From Prevotella sp. CAG:1058 (GTDB lineage Bacteria > Bacteroidota > Bacteroidia > Bacteroidales > Bacteroidaceae), in the NCBI GenBank assembly GCA_000433175.1, contig HF986622.1:23202-87201 (forward strand): DNA of 64,000 nucleotides. Direction: 5' to 3'. The notes under the pieces are model-generated. The model was not told the origin of the DNA and did not search any database. It was given only the letters and a program-made list of their open reading frames with translations. Positions 9,036 through 16,530 of this stretch are shown here, piece after piece. The position numbers and the translations under genes are program-made. Position 1 is the stretch's first letter. Every line of letters starts with the position of its first letter.

Positions 9036-9656
9036 TTACAAGGGAATATAAACCATAAACTTCTGTTTGAACCACTCCTCTTCGAAAATATTTCCAAGGT
9101 CGGTTATGTCTGCAATCTTCTTATACGGCTTTATTTCATTTGTTATATTGCCGCCTTTCAAGCAAAGCAAACCATTAGGCAGGGAGTTGTGTTGTGGGCT
9201 TGCGACGTTCTTTTTTACCAGATTTACAAGTTCCGGCAATGGCATGACGGCGCGGCTAACAACAAAGTCGTATTTACCTGTTTCGTTCTCGCCCCTTAAC
9301 TGCTCAGCGACACAGTTCTCAAGTCCGATAGCCTGTGCAACCTCCTTGACAACCATTATCTTCTTACCTGTTCCATCAATGAGCTTAAACTTTGTTTCTG
9401 GAAACATTATGGCTAAGGGAATTCCAGGAAAACCGCCACCCGTACCCAAATCAAGAACCATTGTTTGTGGCCTGAATTTTATAATCTTTGCAATGGCAAG
9501 CGAATGCAGGACATGGTGTTCGTAAAGGGCATCAATGTCCTTACGTGAGATTACATTAATCTTGCTGTTCCAATCGTGGTATAACTCATCGAGCTTTAGG
9601 AACTGATCTCTTTGCTTGTCTGATAAATCAGGAAAGTATTTCAGAATAATATCCAT
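9036..9656 (-). CDS. rsmG: 16S rRNA (guanine527-N7)-methyltransferase RsmG
   Basis: Uses S-adenosylmethionine to methylate N7 of G527 in 16S rRNA. The 206-residue protein carries the SAM-binding loop LDLGTGGGFPGIPLA near residue 70, the NVISRKDID segment in the N-terminal helical cap and the VVSRAVMPLPELV motif. All are typical of RsmG (GidB), and the length matches. It is the first gene of the leftward rsmG-MBL-ruvC set; the gap to the MBL gene is 57 bp. Confidence 0.96.
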   Translation of the reverse strand: MDIILKYFPDLSDKQRDQFLKLDELYHDWNSKINVISRKDIDALYEHHVLHSLAIAKIIKFRPQTMVLDLGTGGGFPGIPLAIMFPETKFKLIDGTGKKIMVVKEVAQAIGLENCVAEQLRGENETGKYDFVVSRAVMPLPELVNLVKKNVASPQHNSLPNGLLCLKGGNITNEIKPYKKIADITDLGNIFEEEWFKQKFMVYIPL

Positions 9657-9718
9657 TCGGTATAGTATTGTTCGATATTTATTATGTATAATTGTAACTG
9701 CTTAATAAAATAATAATT

Positions 9719-10534
9719 TTATTTTCTCATCAATCTTTCAAGGTCTTTGTTTTTTATCGTTGCCCTTATTTCACCTTCTGCGTGGCAGGCTATTTCATCG
9801 GATGAGTAGATGAATGTTATGTCATCAGTACCTATAATAAAATTATCAGGAGCATAAACATCAATGCCCATGAAAATGGTCTTATTGCGCAGTGCATTCA
9901 AATCACTGACGTTGTACTCTTTACACAAAGCTTTGACAATTAAGTCATTTAATTCTTGCTCGTAGCCTGGTACGAAAATATCCTTCAAAGATACAATTTT
10001 GCCGGTGGCAACGTCAATGTTTCTTGCAACAATGACAGAAATTCCGTGGGCGCCACCGCCATAATTGTAAATATTTGCAATGTATGTGAAATATTTTTCA
10101 TTTTCATCAAGGACTTTTGTTGTAACGATATATTCACAGTTGTATGAGGCTGCGTGTTCCATATCGGATTTGTACATTTCACCATAATCGCGCTGATATT
10201 CGCTGATGTATCGAGTTACAAACGAATCAGCAGCTTCTTTTGGCGATAGCTTTTCAGACGTAATTGAGAAATAATCGGGGCTTAGTATACCTGATCGTAT
10301 GATGGAGTCGTTAATGAAGTCGGCATTCTTTCCTTTGGCATATGTCAGGCAGATGCTTACATGGCATGATGGTGCTCCTTCTTTATTGCCAAGTGACAGG
10401 GTTGAGTCTACTTTTATGCTGTCGAATGTTATGCTGTCTTTGCTGCTTTTTCCGCCATTAAATGCGTTGCCGCATGAAGAAATAGTCATAATGGCGAGTG
10501 CGATGGTTAATATTGTAAGCGTGGCTTTTTTCAT
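9719..10534 (-). CDS. DUF3298/DUF4163 (RsiV-like) domain lipoprotein
   Basis: A 271-residue predicted lipoprotein: MKKATLTILTIALAIMTISS then Cys21. The middle and C-terminal parts contain YNYGGGAHGISVIVARNID and LKDIFVPGYEQELNDLI, the marks of the DUF3298 domain and its DUF4163 N-terminal partner. This combination also occurs in the extracytoplasmic part of anti-sigma factor RsiV, but no membrane anchor or sigma factor is adjacent. The role in the envelope is unknown. It has its own promoter, back to back with that of the HAD gene. Confidence 0.87.
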   Translation of the reverse strand: MKKATLTILTIALAIMTISSCGNAFNGGKSSKDSITFDSIKVDSTLSLGNKEGAPSCHVSICLTYAKGKNADFINDSIIRSGILSPDYFSITSEKLSPKEAADSFVTRYISEYQRDYGEMYKSDMEHAASYNCEYIVTTKVLDENEKYFTYIANIYNYGGGAHGISVIVARNIDVATGKIVSLKDIFVPGYEQELNDLIVKALCKEYNVSDLNALRNKTIFMGIDVYAPDNFIIGTDDITFIYSSDEIACHAEGEIRATIKNKDLERLMRK

Positions 10535-10585
10535 GTCATCCCAAAGTTTATTATTCGTTACCTAAATATAATTCAATTCATAATG

Positions 10586-10617
10586 CAAAATTAAGAGAAA
10601 CGTTGGAAAACTACAAG
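10586..10617 (-). promoter_or_regulatory. Promoter for DUF3298 lipoprotein gene
   Basis: On the minus strand, CTTG (10614-10617) then 20 bp, then TAATTTTG (10586-10593). The -7 box is a perfect TAnnTTTG and the -33 box has one mismatch. It lies 52 bp upstream of the ATG. Confidence 0.65.
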
Positions 10618-10621
10618 TATT

Positions 10622-10653
10622 TTTCGTTTTATTTATTAAAATGATTAATTTTG
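10622..10653 (+). promoter_or_regulatory. Promoter for HAD-panB transcript
   Basis: TTTC (10622-10625), 20-bp spacer, TAATTTTG (10646-10653). Perfect -7 and one mismatch in -33. It lies back to back with the DUF3298 promoter, with only 4 bp between the -33 elements. Confidence 0.6.
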
Positions 10654-10792
10654 CAGCGCAATTCTGTTGGCGTACACATAAACGCTTTTACCAAGTCAAA
10701 AAATATTGCAACCAGTTTTTGTGCTAGGATTTAAAATACAGTATTACAAACAATGTGTGTTACGCCTGATGCAGACAAATTATTTTGATAAA

Positions 10793-11437
10793 ATGACAGG
10801 AGCAAAGATACGTGCGGCTCTATTTGACCTAGATGGTGTCGTGTTTGATACAGAGAGCCAATACTCTATTTTTTGGAGGGAACAATGTGAAAAATACCAT
10901 CCTGACAAACCTGGACTTGAGAATGTAATTAAGGGCCAGACTCTTGTGGAGATATTTGAAAAGTATTTTTCTGAATTTAAGGACGAACAAGCTGAGATTG
11001 TTTCCAGGTTAAACGAATTTGAGCAGAAGATGAGTTTTGAGTATGTTGCAGGTTTTAATGATTTTATTGTTTCTTTGAGACAAAAAGGAATAAAGACAGC
11101 TGTTGTTACAAGTTCAAACTTGATGAAAATGCATTCTGTTTATTCAACTCATGGTGAGTTCAAACAATTATTTGACGTAATTCTTACTTCTGAAGATTTT
11201 GAAAGAAGCAAGCCTGATCCTGATTGTTATTTTAAAGGTGCTGCGGCGTTAGGGGTGGTGCCTTCTGAGTGTATGGTTTTTGAAGATAGTTTTAATGGTT
11301 TGAAATCTGGCAGGGCTGCAGGTATGACAGTGGTGGGTCTGTCAACCACTAATACGGTCGATGCAATCAGACCGTTATGTGATATTGTAATTCCAGATTT
11401 CAAGCATGTGCCTGTTCAACTTGAAGATGTATTGTAA
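10793..11437 (+). CDS. HAD-family phosphatase (beta-phosphoglucomutase-like)
   Basis: A cytosolic haloacid-dehalogenase hydrolase. Motif I is FDLDGVVFDTE just after the N terminus (nucleophile and acid Asp), motif II is VVTSSN, motif III Lys lies in RSKPDPDCYF, and motif IV is VFEDSFNGLKSG. A helical cap sits between motifs I and II, as in the beta-phosphoglucomutase/pseudouridine phosphatase group. The substrate cannot be told. The ATG at 10793 gives the usual start (MTGAKIRAALFDLDG); in-frame ATGs at 10706 and 10769 would add an unconserved extension. It is 48 bp upstream of panB and probably cotranscribed. Confidence 0.9.
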   Translation: MTGAKIRAALFDLDGVVFDTESQYSIFWREQCEKYHPDKPGLENVIKGQTLVEIFEKYFSEFKDEQAEIVSRLNEFEQKMSFEYVAGFNDFIVSLRQKGIKTAVVTSSNLMKMHSVYSTHGEFKQLFDVILTSEDFERSKPDPDCYFKGAAALGVVPSECMVFEDSFNGLKSGRAAGMTVVGLSTTNTVDAIRPLCDIVIPDFKHVPVQLEDVL

Positions 11438-11485
11438 TGAATAAATCTATAATAAAAGACTTAGAAAAAACAAACCCAAAGAAAT

Positions 11486-12307
11486 ATGACTGGATATTTA
11501 GTAAGTGATTCGCGTAAAGTGACGACACACCGCTTTATTGAGATGAAGCAGCGGGGAGAAAAGATTTCCATGCTTACTTCTTATGATTTTACTACTGCCG
11601 GAATAGTTGATTCGGCAGGTGTTGATGGTATTCTTGTTGGTGATTCGGCATCAAACGTGATGGTTGGAAACGCCACCACGCTTCCAATGACGGTCGACCA
11701 GATGATTTATCATGCACGTGCGGTTGTGCATGGAGTCAAGCGTGCGTTGGTCGTGTGTGACATGCCGTTTGGTAGCTACCAGTCCGACCGTAAGGAGGGT
11801 GTCAAGAATGCGGTGAGGATAATGAAAGAAAGCGGATGCGACGCGTTGAAGCTTGAAGGTGGAGCTGAGATAATTGATACTGTTAAAGGCATACTTGATG
11901 CAGGTATTCCCGTGATGGGCCATTTGGGCCTTACCCCGCAGAGCATCAACAAGTTTGGAACATATGCAGTCAGGGCTAAGGATGAGGCTGAAGCTGAAAA
12001 GCTTATGGCAGATGCCCAGTTGCTTGCCGAAGCTGGATGTTTCAGCTTAGTGCTTGAGAAGGTTCCTGCCACACTTGCTTCAAAAGTAACCGCAAATCTT
12101 CCCATTCCAACCATAGGCATAGGTGCTGGAGCGGGAACGGATGGACAAATACTTGTAGTTGCCGACATGCTTGGTATGACAAAGGGATTCAGTCCAAAGT
12201 TCTTGCGGCGTTATGCAGACTTGAATACTATAATGACAGATGCGATTGGTCATTATGTATCAGATGTCAAGACATCTTCTTTCCCGTCTGCAGACGAGGC
12301 ATATTAA
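11486..12307 (+). CDS. panB: 3-methyl-2-oxobutanoate hydroxymethyltransferase PanB
   Basis: First committed step of pantothenate synthesis: transfers hydroxymethyl from methylene-tetrahydrofolate to alpha-ketoisovalerate, giving ketopantoate. The 273-residue TIM-barrel protein has [22 protein letters not shown] (Mg-binding Asp), [21 protein letters not shown] and PTIGIGAG, all PanB signatures. The length is normal. It is apart from panC-panD, which lies about 8 kb to the left on the other strand. A 22-bp-period array with a strong hairpin follows it. Confidence 0.97.
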   Translation: MTGYLVSDSRKVTTHRFIEMKQRGEKISMLTSYDFTTAGIVDSAGVDGILVGDSASNVMVGNATTLPMTVDQMIYHARAVVHGVKRALVVCDMPFGSYQSDRKEGVKNAVRIMKESGCDALKLEGGAEIIDTVKGILDAGIPVMGHLGLTPQSINKFGTYAVRAKDEAEAEKLMADAQLLAEAGCFSLVLEKVPATLASKVTANLPIPTIGIGAGAGTDGQILVVADMLGMTKGFSPKFLRRYADLNTIMTDAIGHYVSDVKTSSFPSADEAY

Positions 12308-12337
12308 ATTCATATAAAATTTTTTTACTTGATTTGT

Positions 12338-12425
12338 CAAAGGTCATCGTTCACAATGTGAACGATGACCTTTTGCTTGTTAAAATATGGCCTTTTACGT
12401 TATAATATGCCACATATTGCAGTGT
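12338..12425. repeat. 22-bp-period palindromic array, locus 2 (4 units, doubles as terminator)
   Basis: Cores at 12338, 12360, 12382 and 12404: CAAAGGTCATCGTTC, GAACGATGACCTTTT, AAAATATGGCCTTTT, AATATGCCACATATT. Linkers are ACAATGT, GCTTGTT, ACGTTAT and GCAGTGT. The first two cores are inverted copies (14 of 15), so with the first linker as loop they form a strong hairpin ending in TTTT after panB. It lies between converging genes. Confidence 0.85.
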
Positions 12426-12473
12426 GGCTTTTTTGTTTTGATTTAGTTGGTGTATTTTGTGTATTTATGCATC

Positions 12474-13073
12474 CTATCTAGTATGATTCTTTTGATTTTC
12501 TTCGCATCCCTTGATCATGTTATTGAGCTGGCTTAATTTTCCGTTAGTTGCATTTTGCGGAAATCTGATAAAATAAGCCAACGCAGACTTGAAGTAATCT
12601 GCGGCGTTAGCCCATTTTTCTTGGAACATGTAGCAAAAGCCTATACGATAAAGGGTTTCACCTTTTTGAGCATTGCTGCATACTATGAATTTTTTTTCGA
12701 AATATGGTATGGCCTCGGCGTATTCTTTGAGTTCAAAATGGCTCTCGGCAGCAACGCTGTAGTATAGACAACGTTCGTCAGGTGCGTATGCGTCAAGATG
12801 AGGTATGGCTTCGTCCAAGTATCGGCAAGCTTCTTCGTATTCCCATTCATAATAATGACAAATACCGATGTATGCCTTGAAGCGGTAATTGAGTTTGTAC
12901 TTCTTGTCAAGCTGAACAAGTAGGATTAACGCTTCGTGGTACTTGTTAGCCGTCAGATAGTCGAGTGCCATTCCTAATTTTTGCGTATCCGATATGTTCC
13001 TGTCGTTTATGGGGGCTGGATGCACGGGCAAAATAGTTGTTATGGCACATATTATGAAAATTAATTTTTTCAC
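12474..13073 (-). CDS. Secreted tetratricopeptide-repeat protein
   Basis: A 199-residue protein with an N-terminal signal sequence (MKKLIFIICAITTILPVHPA) and about four TPR-like helix pairs: KLGMALDYLTANKYHEALILL, the AYIGICHYYEWEYEEACRYLDEA unit, AESHFELKEYAEAIPYFEKKF, and GFCYMFQEKWANAADYFKSAL. TPRs mediate protein contacts; the partner is unknown. It overlaps the M64 peptidase gene by 4 bp and is presumably coexpressed, so the peptidase or its substrates are possible partners (inference). Confidence 0.8.
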   Translation of the reverse strand: MKKLIFIICAITTILPVHPAPINDRNISDTQKLGMALDYLTANKYHEALILLVQLDKKYKLNYRFKAYIGICHYYEWEYEEACRYLDEAIPHLDAYAPDERCLYYSVAAESHFELKEYAEAIPYFEKKFIVCSNAQKGETLYRIGFCYMFQEKWANAADYFKSALAYFIRFPQNATNGKLSQLNNMIKGCEENQKNHTR

Positions 13074-14353
13074 TTTGTATAAAAATCAATCAGACTTTGT
13101 AGTGCATTACGGCATATTGTGCAGAATTCCGGATTTTCATTTGTTCTCATCCTGCAGTCTTGCTGTCCCCTGTATATGCCTTTCATACTATATCCCGCTC
13201 CTTCGAAAAGGCCTATTCTTGTACGGATTGTTACAGAATCGAGGCTTTCTGGGGTAGGGGTTGGTGTTTCTTGTTTGATTAGTTTTTCCCATTTGCCATG
13301 AAAATCACTTAAAGTCGTTATGTTCGGTTCCCATGGCTCAACATCATGAGGGTACATTGGTATTTGTTCTTCTTCGTAAGCGTATTCGTCTGCAAGTCCA
13401 CCGAAGCTGTGCCCGAATTCGTGTACGACTACGGGTTTGAACATGCGGTGTTTTGTCATTGAGAGCACGTATGAGTTGAGTATGCCTCCACCGCCGTACT
13501 GGTTAGTATTCACCAAAATTATAATATGTTCGTATGGCGTTCCTGCCAACAAGTCGTGGAGCTTATATAAATTAAGTGTGGTCAGGTATCGGCTGCTGTA
13601 AAACGTGTCAAAATGAGATCCTAAAGCGGTGTTTTTCCAAATATCTTTTGATGGCTCACTTGTTCCGCTTTCAACGGATGGAGATTTTAAGGCTATTACA
13701 TTAAATTTATTTTTTGCTGATTTGAACGGTTCATGGGCAAATATTGCGTTGAGTGCGATATTTGCATCATTAATGTAATTCTCCATTTCATTCTCTTTGT
13801 ATCCTTCGGCCACTATTGCAATATGTATGCACCTTGAACTGTCTGCTGCTTGTTGTAATGTTACGTATGGTGTGACATCTCTTTCGCCTATTCTTCTTAT
13901 CAGTATGTCTGATGGTGCAACTGTGTGGCTGTATGAAACTGATATCTGTCTCCTGTTGTCGCGTAAGTCTACATTTATGTCAACAGTGTCTTTGGGCATT
14001 GGTATAAGGAATACGTTCTCAAATGAGCGGCTTGCACCTTTTGCTTCATCGTAAGTCAGCCATTCCTGGAATAATGACGAAAATGAATTTTTGTATATGA
14101 TATCGCCCGTAGCGTGGTCACGTACGATTATTTGTCCGTTGCCTTCAACAGGTGTCTCGGACAGCCTTCGGGTTTTTCCGTACCATTTGGGTATTGAGTA
14201 TAGGTTGGATAAACTTATATGTTGTTTGGACTTATTGCCTGTGAAAATATAATCCAAACGTAATGTATTGTTAGTGAAATATTTATTAAAATCTTGTGCC
14301 TGACAGTTTATGCCGAGTAATGCTATAAATGTTAATATGATGATTCGTTTCAT
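13070..14353 (-). CDS. Secreted peptidase of family M64 (IgA peptidase M64-like)
   Basis: A zinc metallopeptidase with VVVHEFGHSFGGLADEY. The metal ligands His311 and His315 and the catalytic Glu312 are present, and GLADEY is characteristic of family M64. A long beta-rich N-terminal domain precedes it. The C-terminal region has Cys pairs (CRMRTNENPEFCTICR). The start at 14353 gives a clean signal peptide (MKRIIILTFIALLGINCQAQ); the frame remains open upstream to 14452 but that would overlap folK. The 427-residue product is expected to be exported. The substrate is unknown; the family includes an IgA protease, which is not evidence for that activity here. Confidence 0.88.
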   Translation of the reverse strand: MKRIIILTFIALLGINCQAQDFNKYFTNNTLRLDYIFTGNKSKQHISLSNLYSIPKWYGKTRRLSETPVEGNGQIIVRDHATGDIIYKNSFSSLFQEWLTYDEAKGASRSFENVFLIPMPKDTVDINVDLRDNRRQISVSYSHTVAPSDILIRRIGERDVTPYVTLQQAADSSRCIHIAIVAEGYKENEMENYINDANIALNAIFAHEPFKSAKNKFNVIALKSPSVESGTSEPSKDIWKNTALGSHFDTFYSSRYLTTLNLYKLHDLLAGTPYEHIIILVNTNQYGGGGILNSYVLSMTKHRMFKPVVVHEFGHSFGGLADEYAYEEEQIPMYPHDVEPWEPNITTLSDFHGKWEKLIKQETPTPTPESLDSVTIRTRIGLFEGAGYSMKGIYRGQQDCRMRTNENPEFCTICRNALQSLIDFYTK

Positions 14354-14403
14354 GACTCTTTTATTCAGAAATAAATGTGATTCGTGAACTTTTTTAAGAT
14401 GTA

Positions 14404-14784
14404 TCAGAATGGGCATTCTTTCATTAGTTCCATAATATAATTGCGTGACCAATCTTTTTCGTGTAATATGAGTTCATCGTATTTTAGGACGTCGATATCC
14501 ATCTTGACAATATTGTTTGTGCGTGCCCTTTTCCTGTTACCACATGTCCGTTCAATATGTTTCATTGCTTTTATAATGTATTCTAATTTGTGGGACGTGT
14601 GCGTGAACACTAAGCAATTGAGGAATTTGCATGATTCGATACCAATTGGTGCCGTCCAGACTGACTCGCTAAACATTAAATCAGGACCGAACATGTCGCG
14701 TAGCTTAATCTTTGCAGTCGCGAGGCTTTGTTCTTGGTCGCAATTGCTCCCTAGAGATAATATAAGTTTCTTTTTCCCTGTCAT
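14404..14784 (-). CDS. HPPK (FolK)-like pyrophosphokinase, short
   Basis: Resembles 6-hydroxymethyl-7,8-dihydropterin pyrophosphokinase of folate synthesis: ILSLGSNCDQEQSLATA at the N terminus, SESVWTAPIG, FLNCLV, IERTCGNRKRARTNN and the Mg-binding MDIDVLKYD. At 126 residues it lacks the C-terminal part (about 30 residues with the HPRxxxRxFVL segment) of classical FolK. It could be a reduced Bacteroidetes variant or a paralogue with another role. A -7 element (TATCTTTG, complement of 14804-14811) lies 20 bp upstream. Confidence 0.72.
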   Translation of the reverse strand: MTGKKKLILSLGSNCDQEQSLATAKIKLRDMFGPDLMFSESVWTAPIGIESCKFLNCLVFTHTSHKLEYIIKAMKHIERTCGNRKRARTNNIVKMDIDVLKYDELILHEKDWSRNYIMELMKECPF

Positions 14785-14861
14785 TAATACTTTAATATTT
14801 TTACAAAGATACTAATTTTCCTCAATAATGGCGCCTTGTATATATATTTTTAAAGAATATT

Positions 14862-14892
14862 TTTGGAGTCTGACAATTTTTTATTACTTTTG
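14862..14892 (+). promoter_or_regulatory. Promoter for MORN-repeat gene
   Basis: TTTG (14862-14865), 19-bp spacer, TACTTTTG (14885-14892): a perfect Bacteroidetes promoter. Transcription should begin near 14896-14898, so the in-frame ATG at 14863 cannot be the start and GTG 14917 is chosen. Confidence 0.85.
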
Positions 14893-14916
14893 GTGATAAT
14901 TTTAAAATGGCAGATT

Positions 14917-16029
14917 GTGAAGAACTATATACTACTTACTATATTGTCTTTTATTTTACCGTTGGTGTGTGAGGCGCAAAAAATAACTTTAGGGTCGTGC
15001 GAGACAAAAGACGGTGGATTGTATCAAGGTGAGATGGTCTCGGGTAAACCACATGGCAAAGGTTGGACGGAGTATAAAAACGGCGATACATACGAAGGCT
15101 CTTATGTAAAAGGTAAGAGGCAAGGGTATGGAGTTTATACATTTTCTGATGGTGAAAAATACGATGGTGAATGGTTCCAAGATCAGCAACATGGCCGTGG
15201 CACGTACTATTTTATGAATAACAATAAATATGTCGGGTTGTGGTATAAAGATTACCAACAAGGTCATGGAGTGATGTATTATTATAATGGAGACAAATAC
15301 GACGGAGAGTGGTATCAGGACAAGCGTAACGGTAAAGGCCGCTATACGTATAGTGGTGGTGCATATTACGAAGGTGAATGGAAGGATGACAAGAAGAATG
15401 GAAAAGGCTTTTTTGACTGGGCTGATGGTACGACCTACGACGGAATGTGGGTTGATAACTTGCGCTCAGGTGAAGGAACGAACAAATATGCTGATGGTGA
15501 CGTTTATGTCGGCAATTGGTTGGAAGATGTACAAAACGGCAAAGGTATCTATAAATTCAAGAACGGTGATATGTATGAAGGTGACTATGTTCGCGGCAAA
15601 CGTACAGGTGACGGGATTTTCACTTTTGCCAATGGCGACAGGTACACAGGGCATTTTACCGGTGGTGATAAGGATGGATATGGTGTCATAAGATGGAAAA
15701 ATGGCGATGTCTATAGTGGATATTGGAAAAACGATAAACAGAATGGCCGTGGTAAGCTTGTCAAAAAAAACGGTGATGTATTCGAAGGTAATTTTAAAAA
15801 TGGCGTTTTCGATGGCGAGGTAATCATTCACTTTTCTGATGGTAGTAAGTTTAAGGGAATTTATAGTAATGGAAAAAGGAATGGTAAGGCCTTGGAAGTC
15901 GATAAGGACGGTAAACGTTTTGAAGGGGCTTATAAGGACGATTTGCGTGACGGTAAATATGTAGAAAAAGACCGTGACGGTAATATTGTTTCGCAAGGAA
16001 TGTATATATTAGGAAATAGAGTTCAATAA
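14917..16029 (+). CDS. Exported MORN-repeat protein
   Basis: A 370-residue protein made almost entirely of about 14 MORN repeats of 22-24 residues (pattern Y-x-G-x-W/F ... G-x-G), running from near residue 35 to the C terminus. With the GTG start at 14917 the N terminus is a clean signal peptide (KNYILLTILSFILPLVCEAQ), and the leader is about 20 nt from the predicted transcription start. MORN repeats form elongated beta-hairpin arrays that bind lipids or proteins; no enzyme domain is attached. It lies head to head with folK and just before the YhcH-glgB genes. Confidence 0.88.
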   Translation: MKNYILLTILSFILPLVCEAQKITLGSCETKDGGLYQGEMVSGKPHGKGWTEYKNGDTYEGSYVKGKRQGYGVYTFSDGEKYDGEWFQDQQHGRGTYYFMNNNKYVGLWYKDYQQGHGVMYYYNGDKYDGEWYQDKRNGKGRYTYSGGAYYEGEWKDDKKNGKGFFDWADGTTYDGMWVDNLRSGEGTNKYADGDVYVGNWLEDVQNGKGIYKFKNGDMYEGDYVRGKRTGDGIFTFANGDRYTGHFTGGDKDGYGVIRWKNGDVYSGYWKNDKQNGRGKLVKKNGDVFEGNFKNGVFDGEVIIHFSDGSKFKGIYSNGKRNGKALEVDKDGKRFEGAYKDDLRDGKYVEKDRDGNIVSQGMYILGNRVQ

Positions 16030-16050
16030 TCATTTAATTTTTTTATTGTT

Positions 16051-16494
16051 ATGGTAATAGATACGATTGAAAATCTTGAAAAATATGTTTCACTAAATCC
16101 TTTGTTTAAGGATGTGGTTGAGTTTATTAAGTCTAACAGACTGGATGATTTGGAAGTTGGTAAGTATGCTATTAAGGGGGCGGACTTGTTTGTTAATATA
16201 CAAATGGCGAAATGTAAATCAAAAGATATAGCCTTGTTAGAGACACATAAGAAGATGATTGACATACAAATACCACTTAGCGCTCCTGAAACGTATGGTT
16301 ATACCCCTTTGTGTGACTTACCGGAGGCTGAGTATAATGAGGAAAAAGATATAACAAAGTATGCTGGTGAGGCGAATACATATGTAACATGTAAACCTGG
16401 TGAGTTTGCGATATTCTTTCCTCAGGACGGACATGCCCCATGTATATCAGGTGAGGCAGAGATAAAGAAGGCTATTTTCAAAGTGTTGGCTTGA
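16051..16494 (+). CDS. YhcH/YjgK/YiaL (DUF386) family protein
   Basis: A 147-residue cupin-like protein. The motifs HKKMIDIQIPLSAPETYGY and FAIFFPQDGHAPCI fit the family, whose metal ligands include the histidines seen here (THKKMID, DGHAP). The E. coli member NanQ acts on sialic acid; others are linked to sugar catabolism, and the substrate here is unknown. It is 21 bp after the MORN gene and 36 bp before glgB, so it is probably cotranscribed with carbohydrate metabolism. Confidence 0.9.
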   Translation: MVIDTIENLEKYVSLNPLFKDVVEFIKSNRLDDLEVGKYAIKGADLFVNIQMAKCKSKDIALLETHKKMIDIQIPLSAPETYGYTPLCDLPEAEYNEEKDITKYAGEANTYVTCKPGEFAIFFPQDGHAPCISGEAEIKKAIFKVLA

Positions 16495-16530
16495 TAAAGG
16501 TGAATTTTTCTCGACAAAAATAGAATTATT

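Noticed and set aside
13070-14353. IgA-cleaving virulence factor
   Set aside because: Family M64 includes an IgA protease, but the zinc motif alone says nothing about the substrate.
15466-15996. Long antisense ORF within the MORN gene
   Set aside because: Product is a by-product of the repetitive codons of the real plus-strand gene.
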